From Singulisphaera sp. GP187 (GTDB lineage: Bacteria; Planctomycetota; Planctomycetia; Gemmatales; Gemmataceae), in assembly GCA_945905925.1 (NCBI GenBank), contig CAMDQN010000061.1, forward strand, positions 1 to 39,412: a stretch of DNA of 39,412 bases, in the 5' to 3' direction. A program made the position numbers and the translations under genes. Under the pieces are notes generated by a model. It saw nothing but the letters and a program-made list of their open reading frames with translations. It searched no databases and was not told where the DNA came from. Below, piece after piece: positions 16,639 to 25,538 of this stretch; within the stretch, counting starts at the first letter, position 1; each line of letters starts with the position of its first letter.

Positions 16639-17967
16639 ATGCTCAGACTCGCGTTCATGGTCCTCGCCTTGCCGCTCGTGTTCGCCCCGCTCCGTGCGGC
16701 GGAGAAGCCGAACGTCATCGTCATCGTCGGCGACGACATGGGCTACGCGGACGTCGGCGCGCACGGGTGCAAGGACATCCCGACGCCGAACCTCGACGCG
16801 CTCGCGAAAGCCGGCGTGCGTTTCACGAACGGGTACGTTTCGGGTCCGTACTGCTCACCAACGCGCGCCGGGTTGCTCACCGGGCGCTACCAGACACGGT
16901 TCGGGCATGAGTTCAACCCCGCCGGAGGAGGTGCCGGACTGCCGCTGACGGAAACGACGATCGCGGACCGGATGAAGACCGCGGGCTACGCGACCGGGTG
17001 GGTCGGGAAGTGGCACCTCGGTGCGAACGAGAAGCACCCGCAGAAGCGCGGGTTCGATGACGCCTTCGGGTTCCTTGGCGGCGCGCACTCCTACTTCCCC
17101 GACAAAGGCAAGGGCGAAACCATCCTCCGCGGCACGAAGAACGCGAACGAGACCGAGTACCTCACCGACGCGTTCGGCCGTGAAGCGGTCGCGTTCGTGG
17201 ACAAGAACAAGGCAAAACCATTCTTCCTCTACCTCGCGTTCAACGCAGTGCATACCCCCATGCACGCCACCGACGCGAGGCTGAAGAAGTTCGAGGGCAT
17301 CAAAGACAACCAGCGCCGCACCTACGCCGCGATGATGTTCGCGATGGACGAAGCCATCGGAAAACTGCTCGCGAAGCTGAAGGACGAGAAGTTGGAGCAG
17401 AACACTCTGATCTTCTTTTTCAGTGACAACGGCGGGCCGACGATGCAAGGGACCACCATCAACGCGTCAGTGAACGCCCCGCTCCGCGGGTCGAAGCGGA
17501 CCACGCTCGAGGGAGGCGTACGCGTGCCGTTCTTTGTGAAGTGGCCCGCGAAGATTCCCGCCGACAAGGTGTACGACAACCCCGTGATTCAGATCGACGT
17601 GTTGCCCACGGTCCTCGCCGCGGCAGGAGTGGAACCAAAAGCCGAATGGAAACTCGACGGCGTGAATCTGCTCCCCCACCTGACTGGCGACGCGAAGGCC
17701 ACGCCGCACGAGGCGCTCTACTGGCGATTCGGTGCGCAGATGGCGATTCGCAAAGGCGACTGGAAACTCGTGAAGTATGACGCGACTGCCGAGGGCGGGA
17801 AAGGCACGTCCCCGGCGCGCCTGTACAATCTCGCGGACGACATCGGCGAGAAGACCGATCTGACGGCCAAGCAACCGGAGAAGGTGAAAGAACTTCAAGC
17901 GGCGTGGGACAAGTGGAACGAAGGTAACGTAGCCCCACTTTGGGGCGGTGGGAAGCAAAAGGACTAA
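16639..17967 (+). CDS. Secreted type I (formylglycine) sulfatase
   Basis: A 442-residue sulfatase. The ATG at 16639 has GGAG eight bases upstream, better than the in-frame ATG at 16612, and gives a signal peptide (MLRLAFMVLALPLVFAPLRA). The mature start is the family's KPNVIVIVGDDMGYADVG with the metal-binding Asp32-Asp33. The formylglycine site is Cys72 in CSPTR, followed by AGLLTGR. GKWHLG, the later FFSDNGG block and the basic residues near GSKRTTLEGGVRVPF complete the S1-type catalytic set. The enzyme removes sulfate esters, most likely from sulfated polysaccharides, outside the cytoplasm; the exact sugar is not predictable. Activation needs a formylglycine-generating enzyme that is not in this window. 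Length fits the family. Confidence 0.94.
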   Translation: MLRLAFMVLALPLVFAPLRAAEKPNVIVIVGDDMGYADVGAHGCKDIPTPNLDALAKAGVRFTNGYVSGPYCSPTRAGLLTGRYQTRFGHEFNPAGGGAGLPLTETTIADRMKTAGYATGWVGKWHLGANEKHPQKRGFDDAFGFLGGAHSYFPDKGKGETILRGTKNANETEYLTDAFGREAVAFVDKNKAKPFFLYLAFNAVHTPMHATDARLKKFEGIKDNQRRTYAAMMFAMDEAIGKLLAKLKDEKLEQNTLIFFFSDNGGPTMQGTTINASVNAPLRGSKRTTLEGGVRVPFFVKWPAKIPADKVYDNPVIQIDVLPTVLAAAGVEPKAEWKLDGVNLLPHLTGDAKATPHEALYWRFGAQMAIRKGDWKLVKYDATAEGGKGTSPARLYNLADDIGEKTDLTAKQPEKVKELQAAWDKWNEGNVAPLWGGGKQKD

Positions 17968-18023
17968 CGTTCTCGCCGCTTGGCACTCCCAAGTAGAGCG
18001 ACGAACGACAGCGCCACCCTGGC

Positions 18024-18040
18024 GATCGGAAGCGCCGATC
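18024..18040. terminator. Hairpin downstream of the sulfatase gene
   Basis: GATCGG at 18024-18029 pairs with CCGATC at 18035-18040 around a five-base loop, 57 bases after the sulfatase stop. It lacks a T-tract. It may work with the stronger hairpin at 18065-18090. Confidence 0.3.
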
Positions 18041-18064
18041 ACTTCGTGAGTAATACAAGTACAT

Positions 18065-18090
18065 CAGGCGCGTTTCGCACGGCGCGCCTG
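18065..18090. terminator. GC-rich hairpin between sulfatase and RND operon
   Basis: CAGGCGCG at 18065-18072 pairs exactly with CGCGCCTG at 18083-18090, leaving a ten-base loop. It lies 97 bases after the sulfatase stop and 41 bases before the RND adaptor start. It could be the sulfatase terminator or an attenuator in the leader of the efflux operon. No run of T follows. Confidence 0.45.
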
Positions 18091-18131
18091 TTGCACCTAC
18101 TCATCCCCACTCGCTCCCAAAGGACTCCGCG

Positions 18132-19451
18132 ATGCGCCTAATCTGGACGGGGATCGTTGTGCTAGTTGCTGCGAGCGTCCTCGCGGGGTGCCGCGTGCAG
18201 AAACCCGCGCCGCCGACGCCACCACCGCCGCGTGTGACCGTCATCAAGCCCGCGACCACACCCGTGCGCGACTACTGGGTCTACAACGGATACCTCGACA
18301 CCACCAAGTCCGTGGAGGTAAAGTCGAAGATCCGCGGGTTCCTCGCCGAGATCAAGTTCGTCGAGGGGACCGAGGTCGCGCTCGGCGCACCGCTCTACAC
18401 GATCGACAAGTTGGAGTACGAAACCGCGGTGAAACGGGCCTCGGCAGAACTGTTGAAGAGTGAGGCGCTGATCAAGAGTTGGGACGCGCAGATCGTTCAA
18501 GCGAGGGCCGAACTAGACCGCATCACCAAGTCGGTCGCGGGAGGGGCGGATGCGAAAAACGAGCAGGACAAGGCACAGGCCACGCTTGATGTGCGCATCG
18601 CCGAACTCAAAGCGGCCGAGGCCACCCGCGACGCGGCTCAAGCGGCCCTGAAGACCGCCACCATTCAACTAGGCTACACCGACATCAAGGCGAAGATCGC
18701 CGGGCGCATCGGCCGCACGCTAGTAGACGAGGGCAACCTTGTGCTGGCCGACACGACGCTGCTCGCCACGATCCTGCGCGTGGACGAACTGTTCGTGTAC
18801 TACGACGCGCCGGAGACCGACTTCCTCGCGTACCAGAAGGCACTCATCAAATCGTCGCACCCGGACCCGAGCGGTCAGCAGATCGGGTTGGAGGTCGGGG
18901 TCGGCGACGAGATCGGGTTCCCCCACGCGGGCGTGATCGACTTCCGCGACAACCGCGTAGAGACCGCGACCGGCACGATCCGCGTGCGCGGGCGTATCGA
19001 CAATCCGCTCATCGCGAATAAGGTCCGGCTGCTCTACCCCGGCATGTACGCCCGCGTGCGCGTGCCGAAGACCGACCCCGTACCGCAGACTGTTTTGCCC
19101 GAGGACTGCCTCGTGAGCGGTCAGGAGGGGCGGTTCCTTTTCGTCGTGAACGCGAACGGGGTGGTGGAGAAGCGAGTGGTCACGGTCGGCGCGAGCGTGT
19201 GGAAAGCGCCGCCTGCGGAGCCGGGCAAGGTCCCCCCGAGTTGGGTCGCGGTGAACCCGAACCCGGCGCCCCCGGAACAAGGCAAGCCGCCGGTGCCGAC
19301 GCGCCGGACGATCAAGTCCGTAGTCGCAATCACGGCCGGGTTGCAACCCGACGACCGCGTGATTCTTGAGGGGTTGCAACAGGCCCGACCCGGCGCACCG
19401 GTCACACCGGAAGAGTGGATCATGACCCCACCCGCCGAAGCGAAGAAGTAA
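18132..19451 (+). CDS. RND efflux periplasmic adaptor lipoprotein (AcrA/MexA type)
   Basis: A 439-residue membrane fusion protein. AAGGA lies six bases before the ATG. The signal peptide ends in a lipobox VLAGC with Cys20, so it should be lipid-anchored, followed by a Pro-rich linker. The first lipoyl half (about 55-85, EVKSKIRGFLAEIKFVEGTEV) leads into a coiled-coil hairpin (about 100-175). The second lipoyl half (YTDIKAKIAGRIGRTLVDEG) and a beta-barrel ending in LLYPGMYARVRVPK follow. The membrane-proximal part contains a Pro-rich insert of about 40 residues (roughly 355-395, KAPPAEPGKVPPSW to GKPPVPTRR) not usual in AcrA. It lies 82 bases upstream of the permease. No outer-membrane TolC-like gene is adjacent, so the channel must be encoded elsewhere. 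Confidence 0.9.
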   Translation: MRLIWTGIVVLVAASVLAGCRVQKPAPPTPPPPRVTVIKPATTPVRDYWVYNGYLDTTKSVEVKSKIRGFLAEIKFVEGTEVALGAPLYTIDKLEYETAVKRASAELLKSEALIKSWDAQIVQARAELDRITKSVAGGADAKNEQDKAQATLDVRIAELKAAEATRDAAQAALKTATIQLGYTDIKAKIAGRIGRTLVDEGNLVLADTTLLATILRVDELFVYYDAPETDFLAYQKALIKSSHPDPSGQQIGLEVGVGDEIGFPHAGVIDFRDNRVETATGTIRVRGRIDNPLIANKVRLLYPGMYARVRVPKTDPVPQTVLPEDCLVSGQEGRFLFVVNANGVVEKRVVTVGASVWKAPPAEPGKVPPSWVAVNPNPAPPEQGKPPVPTRRTIKSVVAITAGLQPDDRVILEGLQQARPGAPVTPEEWIMTPPAEAKK

Positions 19452-19533
19452 TGTTCGCTCCAAGTGCCAGGGGCTTACGCCCACTGGCGGCACGCGCTCA
19501 TCGCGACTCGCCCCACTCCTACGCGGTCCCAGC

Positions 19534-22500
19534 ATGATCTCGCGCTTCTTCATCGACCGACCCATCTTTGCGAACGTGCTCGCCATCATCACCCTGCTGT
19601 TCGGGGCGGTGGCGCTGTACCGACTGCCGGTCGAGCGATACCCACCGATCACCCCGCCGACGGTGCAAGTGAATGCGACCTACCCCGGCGCGAACGCGGA
19701 TGTCGTGACGAAAACCGTCGCTGCGCCGATCGAGCAGCAGATCAACGGCGTCGAGAAAATGATGTACATGTCCTCGACGAGTTCCGCCGACGGTTCCTAC
19801 GGCCTCACCATCACGTTCGAGATCGGCACCAACCTCGACGCCGCGCAGGTGCTCGTGCAGAACCGGCTCAGCATCGCCGAACCGCAGTTGCCCGAAGAAG
19901 TTCGCAAGCAGGGCGTGACCGTGCGCAAGCAGTCGTCGGCCATCATCCTCGCGATCTCGCTGACCGCGCCGTCACCGAAGGACAAGTACGACCTCACCCT
20001 CGATCCGGCGGCGCTTACCGCGACCGGCGTGACCGCCGAGCAAGTCGTCGCAGCCGTCGCTGCGGCCGGCGCGAAGGCGGAGCCGCGCGTCGCTCATCTC
20101 GTTGAGGTGGTGGGTACTGTCCTCGCGGCCGGCGTTGAGGCCAAGCCGCCCTGGACCGCGCTGCTGCTGCACTACCACGTCGTCGCGCCGGACGAGTTCG
20201 CCGCGAACGGCCCCGCAGGCGCGGACAAACTGCAAGCACTTGCGCTCGCGCCATCCAAGGGTGCCGCTATCCCGCTCACCGATGTGGGCCGCGTGGACTT
20301 GCTCCCTGGAGCTTACGACGGACTATTCCTCTCGAACTATGCGACGCTGAAACTGCGTGACGAACTGAGCCGGGTGCCCGGTGTCGGTGACGTGCTTGTC
20401 CGCGGCGTCGGCTCGTACTCGATGCGCGTCTGGCTGAACCCCGACAAACTCGCCGCCCGGAAACTCACGACAGAAGACGTACTCGGCGCGTTGCGCCGTC
20501 AAAACGTTCAGGTCGCAGCCGGGCAGGTCGGTCAGCCGCCGAACCCGTCCGGGCAGCGGTTCCAGTACACGGTGACGACACTCGGCCGACTCAGCGACCC
20601 GGAGCAATTCAAGAACGTCATCGTGAAGTCGGGCGCAGCGGGTCAGACCGTCTACCTGCGCGATGTTGCGGACGTGGTACTCGGGGGCCAGTCCTACGAC
20701 TCCTTCGCCTCGCGCAGCGCGTTCCCGGCCGCGAACATTCTCATCTATCAGTTGCCCGGCTCGAACGCGCTCGAAGTGGCCAAGGGCGTGCGGGCCGCGA
20801 TGGAGAAGTTCAAACCCGCGCTCCCGCCGGGGGTCGAGTACGGCATCCCGTTCGACACCACCAAGTTCGTGAGCGCCGCCATCGACGAAGTGTACCTCAC
20901 GCTGTTCGAGGCCGGCGCGCTGGTGCTAATCGTGATCCTCGTGTTCCTCCAGAGCTGGCGCGCGCTGTTCGTGCCCGCGACCACGGTCCCCATCACTATC
21001 ATCGGCGCGTTCGCGTTCCTGCTGGTGTTCGGGTTCTCAGTGAACCTGCTCACGCTGTTCGGGTTGATCCTGGCCATTGGCATCGTGGTTGACGATGCAA
21101 TCGTGATCGTGGAAAACGCGTCGCACCACATCGAGAACGGGCTGACTCCGCGGGACGCGACGATACGCGCGATGAACGAGGTGACCGGCCCAGTCATCTC
21201 GATCACACTGGTGCTGATGGCCGTGTTCCTGCCGACTGCGGCCCTCGGCGGGATCACCGGGCAACTCTATAAGCAGTTCGCGCTCACGATCGCAGCGACT
21301 GCGTTCATCAGCGCGATCAACGCGCTCACGCTCAAACCCGCGCAGTGCGCCATCTGGCTACGACCGGTGGCAAAGAAGGGCTTGGTTGCTCGCGCTTTCG
21401 ACGCGGTGTACAAGCCCGTCGAGAACGGTTACGCGTGGTGCATTCGTGGGCTGCTCCGTGTCTGGTGGCTGGCACTGTTGGTTTTCCTCGGTGTCGCCGT
21501 CGGCACCGGGTTCTGGTATCAGGAGACGCCCCAAGGGTTCCTGCCAGAAGAAGATCAAGGCTACGTGATCATCGCGGTGCAACTGCCGGATGCCGCAAGC
21601 ATCGACCGGACACGAGAAGTCACGGACAAGATGAACACAATCCTCCGCAACACGGAGGGCGTGGAGAACTGGTTCGTGCTGGGCGGGTTCTCGCTGCTGG
21701 ACGGGACCGCGGCGCCGAACACCGCTACCGCGTTCGCCGCGTGGAAGGACTGGAAACACCGCGGCACGCCCGATCTGGCGCAGGAGGCGCTCGTCGCGAA
21801 GTTGCAAACGGCGTTCGCCGGTTTCCGCGAAGCACGCATCTTCGTGCTGATCCCGCCCTCGATCCAGGGGTTGGGATTTGTCGGCGGGTTCCAACTCCAG
21901 ATCGAGGATCGCGAGGGCGTCGGGTCGGACGTGCTGCAAGAGCGCGCGACGGCGGTCGCCGCGGCCGGCGGCAAGCGTCCGGAGATCGATGGCGTGCGCA
22001 CTGCCAGCACTTTCCGCGCGGGCGTGCCGCAGATCTACCTCGACATCGACCGTGAGAAGGCCGAGAAGATGGGCGTGAAGATGGACGACGTATTCAGCAC
22101 TCTCCAGGCGAACCTCGGCTCGGTGTACGTCAACGATTTCAACAAGTTCGGTCGCACGTACCAAGTGCGCATCCAGGCCGACGGCCGGTTCCGTGGCGAT
22201 ACGGACGTAATCAAGCGCCTTGAGGTGCCAGGGCGCGAGGGCAGCGTAAACCCCGACGGCTCGACGCGGGTCGGGCCGCGCCCGCGTGTGCCGCTCGGCA
22301 CGCTCCTCGACGCCGACATCGTCATCGGGCCGCAGTCGATCATCCGTTACAACCTGTACCCGACCGCCCAGATCCCCGGCCGCGCGAAACCGGGTGTCAG
22401 TTCCAGCGACGCGATCAAGGTCATGGAAGAGGTCGCGACAAAGGAACTCCCACCGACGATGGGGTTCGAGTGGACCGGGCTGTCGTATCAGGAGAAACGC

Positions 22501-23115
22501 GTCGGCGGCGCCGTGTTCGACGTGTTCGGCAAGCCGATCACTGAGGCGTACATCGTGTTCGCGCTGGCCGTGTTCATGGTGTACATGGTGCTCGCGGCGC
22601 TGTACGAGAGTTGGCTGCTCCCGTTCGCGGTGATTCTGGTGGTGCCGCTCGGGTTGCTCGGGGTCGTGGCCGCAGTCAACTTGCGCATCTGGCTGCACGA
22701 CCGATACCCGTGGATCAACGGGATGGACAACAATATCTACACGCAGATCGGGGTTGTGTTGATCATCGCGCTGGCGTCTAAGAACGCGATCTTGATCGTG
22801 GAGTTCGCGCGCGAGTTGCGTCTGTCCGGGAAATCGATACGCGCATCCGCGATGGAAGCCGCCCGAATGCGGTTCCGGCCGATCATCATGACGAGCTTCG
22901 CGTTTATCTTGGGGGTGGTGCCGCTCGTGTTCGCGACCGGAGCGGGCGCTGCGAGCCGTCAGTCGCTCGGCACCGCGGTGTTCGGCGGTATGGTGACCGC
23001 AACCGTACTCGCGGTGTTCTTCGTGCCGGTGTTCTACGTGGCGATTCAGGGGTTGATCGAGTGGCTTGAGAAGCACAAGCCACAGAGATGGATCTTCATT
23101 TGGTGGGGGTACTGA
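19534..23115 (+). CDS. RND efflux permease (HAE1/AcrB type) with an extra docking-like insert
   Basis: A 1193-residue inner-membrane proton-driven exporter; AcrB-type proteins are usually near 1030-1060. It begins with MISRFFIDRPIFANVLAI, the first membrane helix. The proton-relay Asp pair is at 520-521 (VVDDAIVIVEN) and the Lys at 1083 (ALASKNAILIVEF), the equivalents of AcrB D407/D408 and K940. The offset of +113 at the Asp pair is nearly all explained by an insertion at residues 154-262, between KDKYD and GLFLSNYATL. That insert starts LTLDPAALTATGVTAEQVVA and ends IPLTDVGRVDLLPGAYD. It resembles the protein's own DN docking subdomain (LNPDKLAARKLTTEDVLGAL ... VYLRDVADVVLGGQSYD, about 298-390). 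It is the second gene of the efflux operon. Confidence 0.95.
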   Translation: MISRFFIDRPIFANVLAIITLLFGAVALYRLPVERYPPITPPTVQVNATYPGANADVVTKTVAAPIEQQINGVEKMMYMSSTSSADGSYGLTITFEIGTNLDAAQVLVQNRLSIAEPQLPEEVRKQGVTVRKQSSAIILAISLTAPSPKDKYDLTLDPAALTATGVTAEQVVAAVAAAGAKAEPRVAHLVEVVGTVLAAGVEAKPPWTALLLHYHVVAPDEFAANGPAGADKLQALALAPSKGAAIPLTDVGRVDLLPGAYDGLFLSNYATLKLRDELSRVPGVGDVLVRGVGSYSMRVWLNPDKLAARKLTTEDVLGALRRQNVQVAAGQVGQPPNPSGQRFQYTVTTLGRLSDPEQFKNVIVKSGAAGQTVYLRDVADVVLGGQSYDSFASRSAFPAANILIYQLPGSNALEVAKGVRAAMEKFKPALPPGVEYGIPFDTTKFVSAAIDEVYLTLFEAGALVLIVILVFLQSWRALFVPATTVPITIIGAFAFLLVFGFSVNLLTLFGLILAIGIVVDDAIVIVENASHHIENGLTPRDATIRAMNEVTGPVISITLVLMAVFLPTAALGGITGQLYKQFALTIAATAFISAINALTLKPAQCAIWLRPVAKKGLVARAFDAVYKPVENGYAWCIRGLLRVWWLALLVFLGVAVGTGFWYQETPQGFLPEEDQGYVIIAVQLPDAASIDRTREVTDKMNTILRNTEGVENWFVLGGFSLLDGTAAPNTATAFAAWKDWKHRGTPDLAQEALVAKLQTAFAGFREARIFVLIPPSIQGLGFVGGFQLQIEDREGVGSDVLQERATAVAAAGGKRPEIDGVRTASTFRAGVPQIYLDIDREKAEKMGVKMDDVFSTLQANLGSVYVNDFNKFGRTYQVRIQADGRFRGDTDVIKRLEVPGREGSVNPDGSTRVGPRPRVPLGTLLDADIVIGPQSIIRYNLYPTAQIPGRAKPGVSSSDAIKVMEEVATKELPPTMGFEWTGLSYQEKRVGGAVFDVFGKPITEAYIVFALAVFMVYMVLAALYESWLLPFAVILVVPLGLLGVVAAVNLRIWLHDRYPWINGMDNNIYTQIGVVLIIALASKNAILIVEFARELRLSGKSIRASAMEAARMRFRPIIMTSFAFILGVVPLVFATGAGAASRQSLGTAVFGGMVTATVLAVFFVPVFYVAIQGLIEWLEKHKPQRWIFIWWGY
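19993..20319 (+). other. In-frame 327-bp insertion encoding a second DN-like subdomain
   Basis: The segment codes for 109 residues inside the RND permease. Both ends follow the hexamer TACGAC (19987-19992 and 20314-20319, both coding Tyr-Asp), so removing it restores the standard HAE1 sequence KDKYD-GLFLSNYATL. Base composition and codon use look like the rest of the gene, so it is not a recent foreign insertion. Similarity to the docking subdomain is by eye. Confidence 0.75.
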
Positions 23116-23157
23116 TTCCTACCTGGTGGCGAGCTACGAGAACGGAAAAACGATACC

Positions 23158-23237
23158 TCGTTTAGCGTTGACCCCGTAGGGGTCGCGCTTCTCCTTTGTG
23201 GACGAAGCGCGACCCCTACGGGGTCAACGCTAAACGA
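23158..23237. repeat. Perfect 34-bp inverted repeat between convergent genes
   Basis: Bases 23158-23191 and 23204-23237 are exact inverted copies (34 of 34) with a 12-base loop. Each arm has an inner palindrome, GACCCC-GTA-GGGGTC (23170-23184), itself framed by AGCG and CGCT. It lies between the RND permease and the convergent DUF4139 gene and could stop both transcripts, though no T-tract is present. The arm shares its core with the element at 7563-7639. Confidence 0.9.
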
Positions 23238-23247
23238 AACGTCGCGC

Positions 23248-25374
23248 TCACTTCCTCTGATTGACGCGCTTCATCAGTTGCTGGAACTGCAACAATGTTT
23301 CGTCCGGGTGTGCCTTCGCTTCGGACTCACATCCCTTGCAGCACAGGAACACCGTCTGGCCCTTCACGTTCACCTTGAGAATCGGCCCCATCGTGCCCAG
23401 CGGGCTGTCCTGGTCGATTGCACAGAACACCTGCGATTCCGCGAGCTTGCGATCTTCGGGAGGGAGTTTCTCCATCGCCGCCCGCATCTTCGCTTGATCG
23501 GCGGGCGAGATGGCCGGAAGCGGGGTGGTCACCAGAACACCGCCGTGACCACCACCGCTCACGCCCGCGGTCTGGAACCCGCCAATCGTCATCTGCCGGT
23601 CCAGTTCGAGCTTGAATTCGAAGTTAATCTGAAGCGCCTTCGTACCGTGCGTGTTCGGCTCGACGGTCACGTCCCAGCGCAACAGGTTGCTCGGCCTCTG
23701 CTCGCGCTGGTAGAGCGCGTCCTTGCTCAGTTCCGGCGCGGTCTTCAGCAACTGAACGCCCACGGTATCGTTCTCCGCGTACGGCAGCCGGTCCCACACC
23801 TGCAGTTTCACCTGCTCGGTCTTGTAGCTGTTGACGAGGATGCGGTAGTCATAGCGGAGCAGTTGGTTCCCGCCAGACGTGGAGCGCATCTTGTCAACCA
23901 TCGACCGCTGCACGACGAGTTGCGGATCAACACCAAAGCCCACCGTGAACTGCTCGCCGACCGCGACTAGCGGCATCGTCATCTGGCCCACGAAGTCCGT
24001 GCCGAAGTACACCGTTGCCTCACCGGGCAGCAGTACGTGTTCGCTCTTGTTCACCACGTCGGCCATGCGGTAGACGTGCGGCGCGAGGATCGGAACCGTC
24101 TTGTAGTACGTGTCCGGCTTCAGATCGACCTTCGCGACTTCGAGCACCTGCTCGTCGGTGCGGGACGGGACGCTGAGCGAGGTCGCGATCCGGTACGTCA
24201 CGGTCGGACCTTCTCGATAGCTCAACATGCAGCCGCGCTTCACAGCCGCTTCTGGGTTGAACAGTTCCCACGATTGTTCTCGCGCCGCCGCAGTGTTCAC
24301 GAGTCCCACGCCGCTCATCTGCTTCCGGTCGTTCAGGTCTTTCTGGCCCTTCAATCGCAGGGCTTTGATCTGCTCTTCGAGATCGTGGATAGACGGCTGG
24401 GCGCTCGCGGCGGCGCCCTTCGGCGAAACGGAGACGTGTAGCGTTTGCAGGTCCGGTGGGCTGGAGTTGAGCATCGGCTGCGCGGTGGAAAGCGAGAGCT
24501 TCACGTTCGGCCACTCCTCGCCGGTGTTCTGCACCACGGCCGCGAGGTATTCGAGCGTCACGTTCTCCTTGCCGGCCTTGTCCGCGCGGATCTTGTACTG
24601 AGGGTGCCACGCCGCGTTCTCGACCAGATAGTTCAACTTGATCTTGCCCGCGTCCGCGTTGGCCTTCTCTACGACGATGATGGCGTCGTGTTCGTATCGC
24701 GAGATCCCGGACACGAGTTCCGTGAGCCGGTGTTTGAGAATCTCGGACTTCTCGTTGTTGGCGGTAACCTGTTGTTTGAGGTTCACGAGTTCCTTCGCGG
24801 TCTCGGTGCGCTGCTCGCGAATGTGTTTGGCGAGCGTGATCGCGGACTCGGCATTCAATGCGCCCTTCTCGGTCGCCTGTACCGTGGTCACGGTGAGGAA
24901 GCCTTCCATCTTGCCGAGCATCTTCGTGTTGTCCTGAACCGCGGTCAGGTCGCCTTCGATCTTCTCGCGCGCGATCACAAGTTGTTTGAGTTCGTCCATC
25001 GTCTTCTTCACGTCGGCGCGGGTGTCTTCGATGATGGGCCGCGTGCGGTAACGCGTGGTTAGCACGCGAATGCCTTCCGCGCCCTCAGCGTAAAGCGAGG
25101 TACTCACGGTCGTGGAGGGGAGCGACGAAACGACGATCTCGACGCGCCCGGCGGGTCCGGTCGCTTCGACTACTCGCGTGACGAGCGCGCCGTTGGGGTA
25201 GACGGTGACTGCCGTGACCTTGCTGGGCGCGACATTGATACCGGCTGCCGGTTGCTTCACGGCCGGTTGCGCGGTCAGGTCCGCACCGGGTTGCTTCGCG
25301 GTGGTGTGTGTGATGAAGGCAAGCGCGACGGCGAGGGTGCCAAGCGCGAGTCCGTGAACGGGGCGTTTCCGCAT
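23248..25374 (-). CDS. DUF4139 (MuiA-like) exported protein with C-terminal metal-binding-like module
   Basis: A 708-residue protein. The ATG at 25374 has TAGGAG seven bases upstream. A signal peptide (GLALGTLAVALAFITHTTA) is followed by a DUF4140-type domain (VTAVTVYPNGALVTRVVEA, about 53-115), a coiled coil (about 118-235) and the DUF4139 beta region (NYLVENAAWHPQYKIRADK, about 245-600). This is the layout of mucoidy inhibitor A-like proteins, whose mechanism is unknown. Residues 650-705 are an additional module: CAIDQDSPLGTMGP, then KGQTVFLCCKGCESEAKAHPD. The pattern of one early Cys, a Gly-rich turn, VFLCCxGC and a following helix is like the TRASH/YHS class of metal-binding domains. The protein would act in the periplasm. 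The fusion suggests metal sensing or binding coupled to the envelope role. Confidence 0.85.
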   Translation of the reverse strand: MRKRPVHGLALGTLAVALAFITHTTAKQPGADLTAQPAVKQPAAGINVAPSKVTAVTVYPNGALVTRVVEATGPAGRVEIVVSSLPSTTVSTSLYAEGAEGIRVLTTRYRTRPIIEDTRADVKKTMDELKQLVIAREKIEGDLTAVQDNTKMLGKMEGFLTVTTVQATEKGALNAESAITLAKHIREQRTETAKELVNLKQQVTANNEKSEILKHRLTELVSGISRYEHDAIIVVEKANADAGKIKLNYLVENAAWHPQYKIRADKAGKENVTLEYLAAVVQNTGEEWPNVKLSLSTAQPMLNSSPPDLQTLHVSVSPKGAAASAQPSIHDLEEQIKALRLKGQKDLNDRKQMSGVGLVNTAAAREQSWELFNPEAAVKRGCMLSYREGPTVTYRIATSLSVPSRTDEQVLEVAKVDLKPDTYYKTVPILAPHVYRMADVVNKSEHVLLPGEATVYFGTDFVGQMTMPLVAVGEQFTVGFGVDPQLVVQRSMVDKMRSTSGGNQLLRYDYRILVNSYKTEQVKLQVWDRLPYAENDTVGVQLLKTAPELSKDALYQREQRPSNLLRWDVTVEPNTHGTKALQINFEFKLELDRQMTIGGFQTAGVSGGGHGGVLVTTPLPAISPADQAKMRAAMEKLPPEDRKLAESQVFCAIDQDSPLGTMGPILKVNVKGQTVFLCCKGCESEAKAHPDETLLQFQQLMKRVNQRK

Positions 25375-25538
25375 GTGTGGCTCCTAAGGGGAGATGGTGA
25401 GAGAGTTTAACGCTGCCTAGATGGTAACCGGTTCGTGCCCAGTGCGGGAACGGAAACCCGCGACCACGTGACGGGGCTTTCACATCCAAGCGGGCGCAAG
25501 TCGTGGAACACGCCAAAGATTCGGCAGAAATGCGAACC

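Noticed and set aside
21358..23076. 572-codon open frame opposite the RND permease
   Set aside because: The translation is dominated by His, Arg and Asp with no hydrophobic core, and the plus strand is a clear AcrB-type protein.
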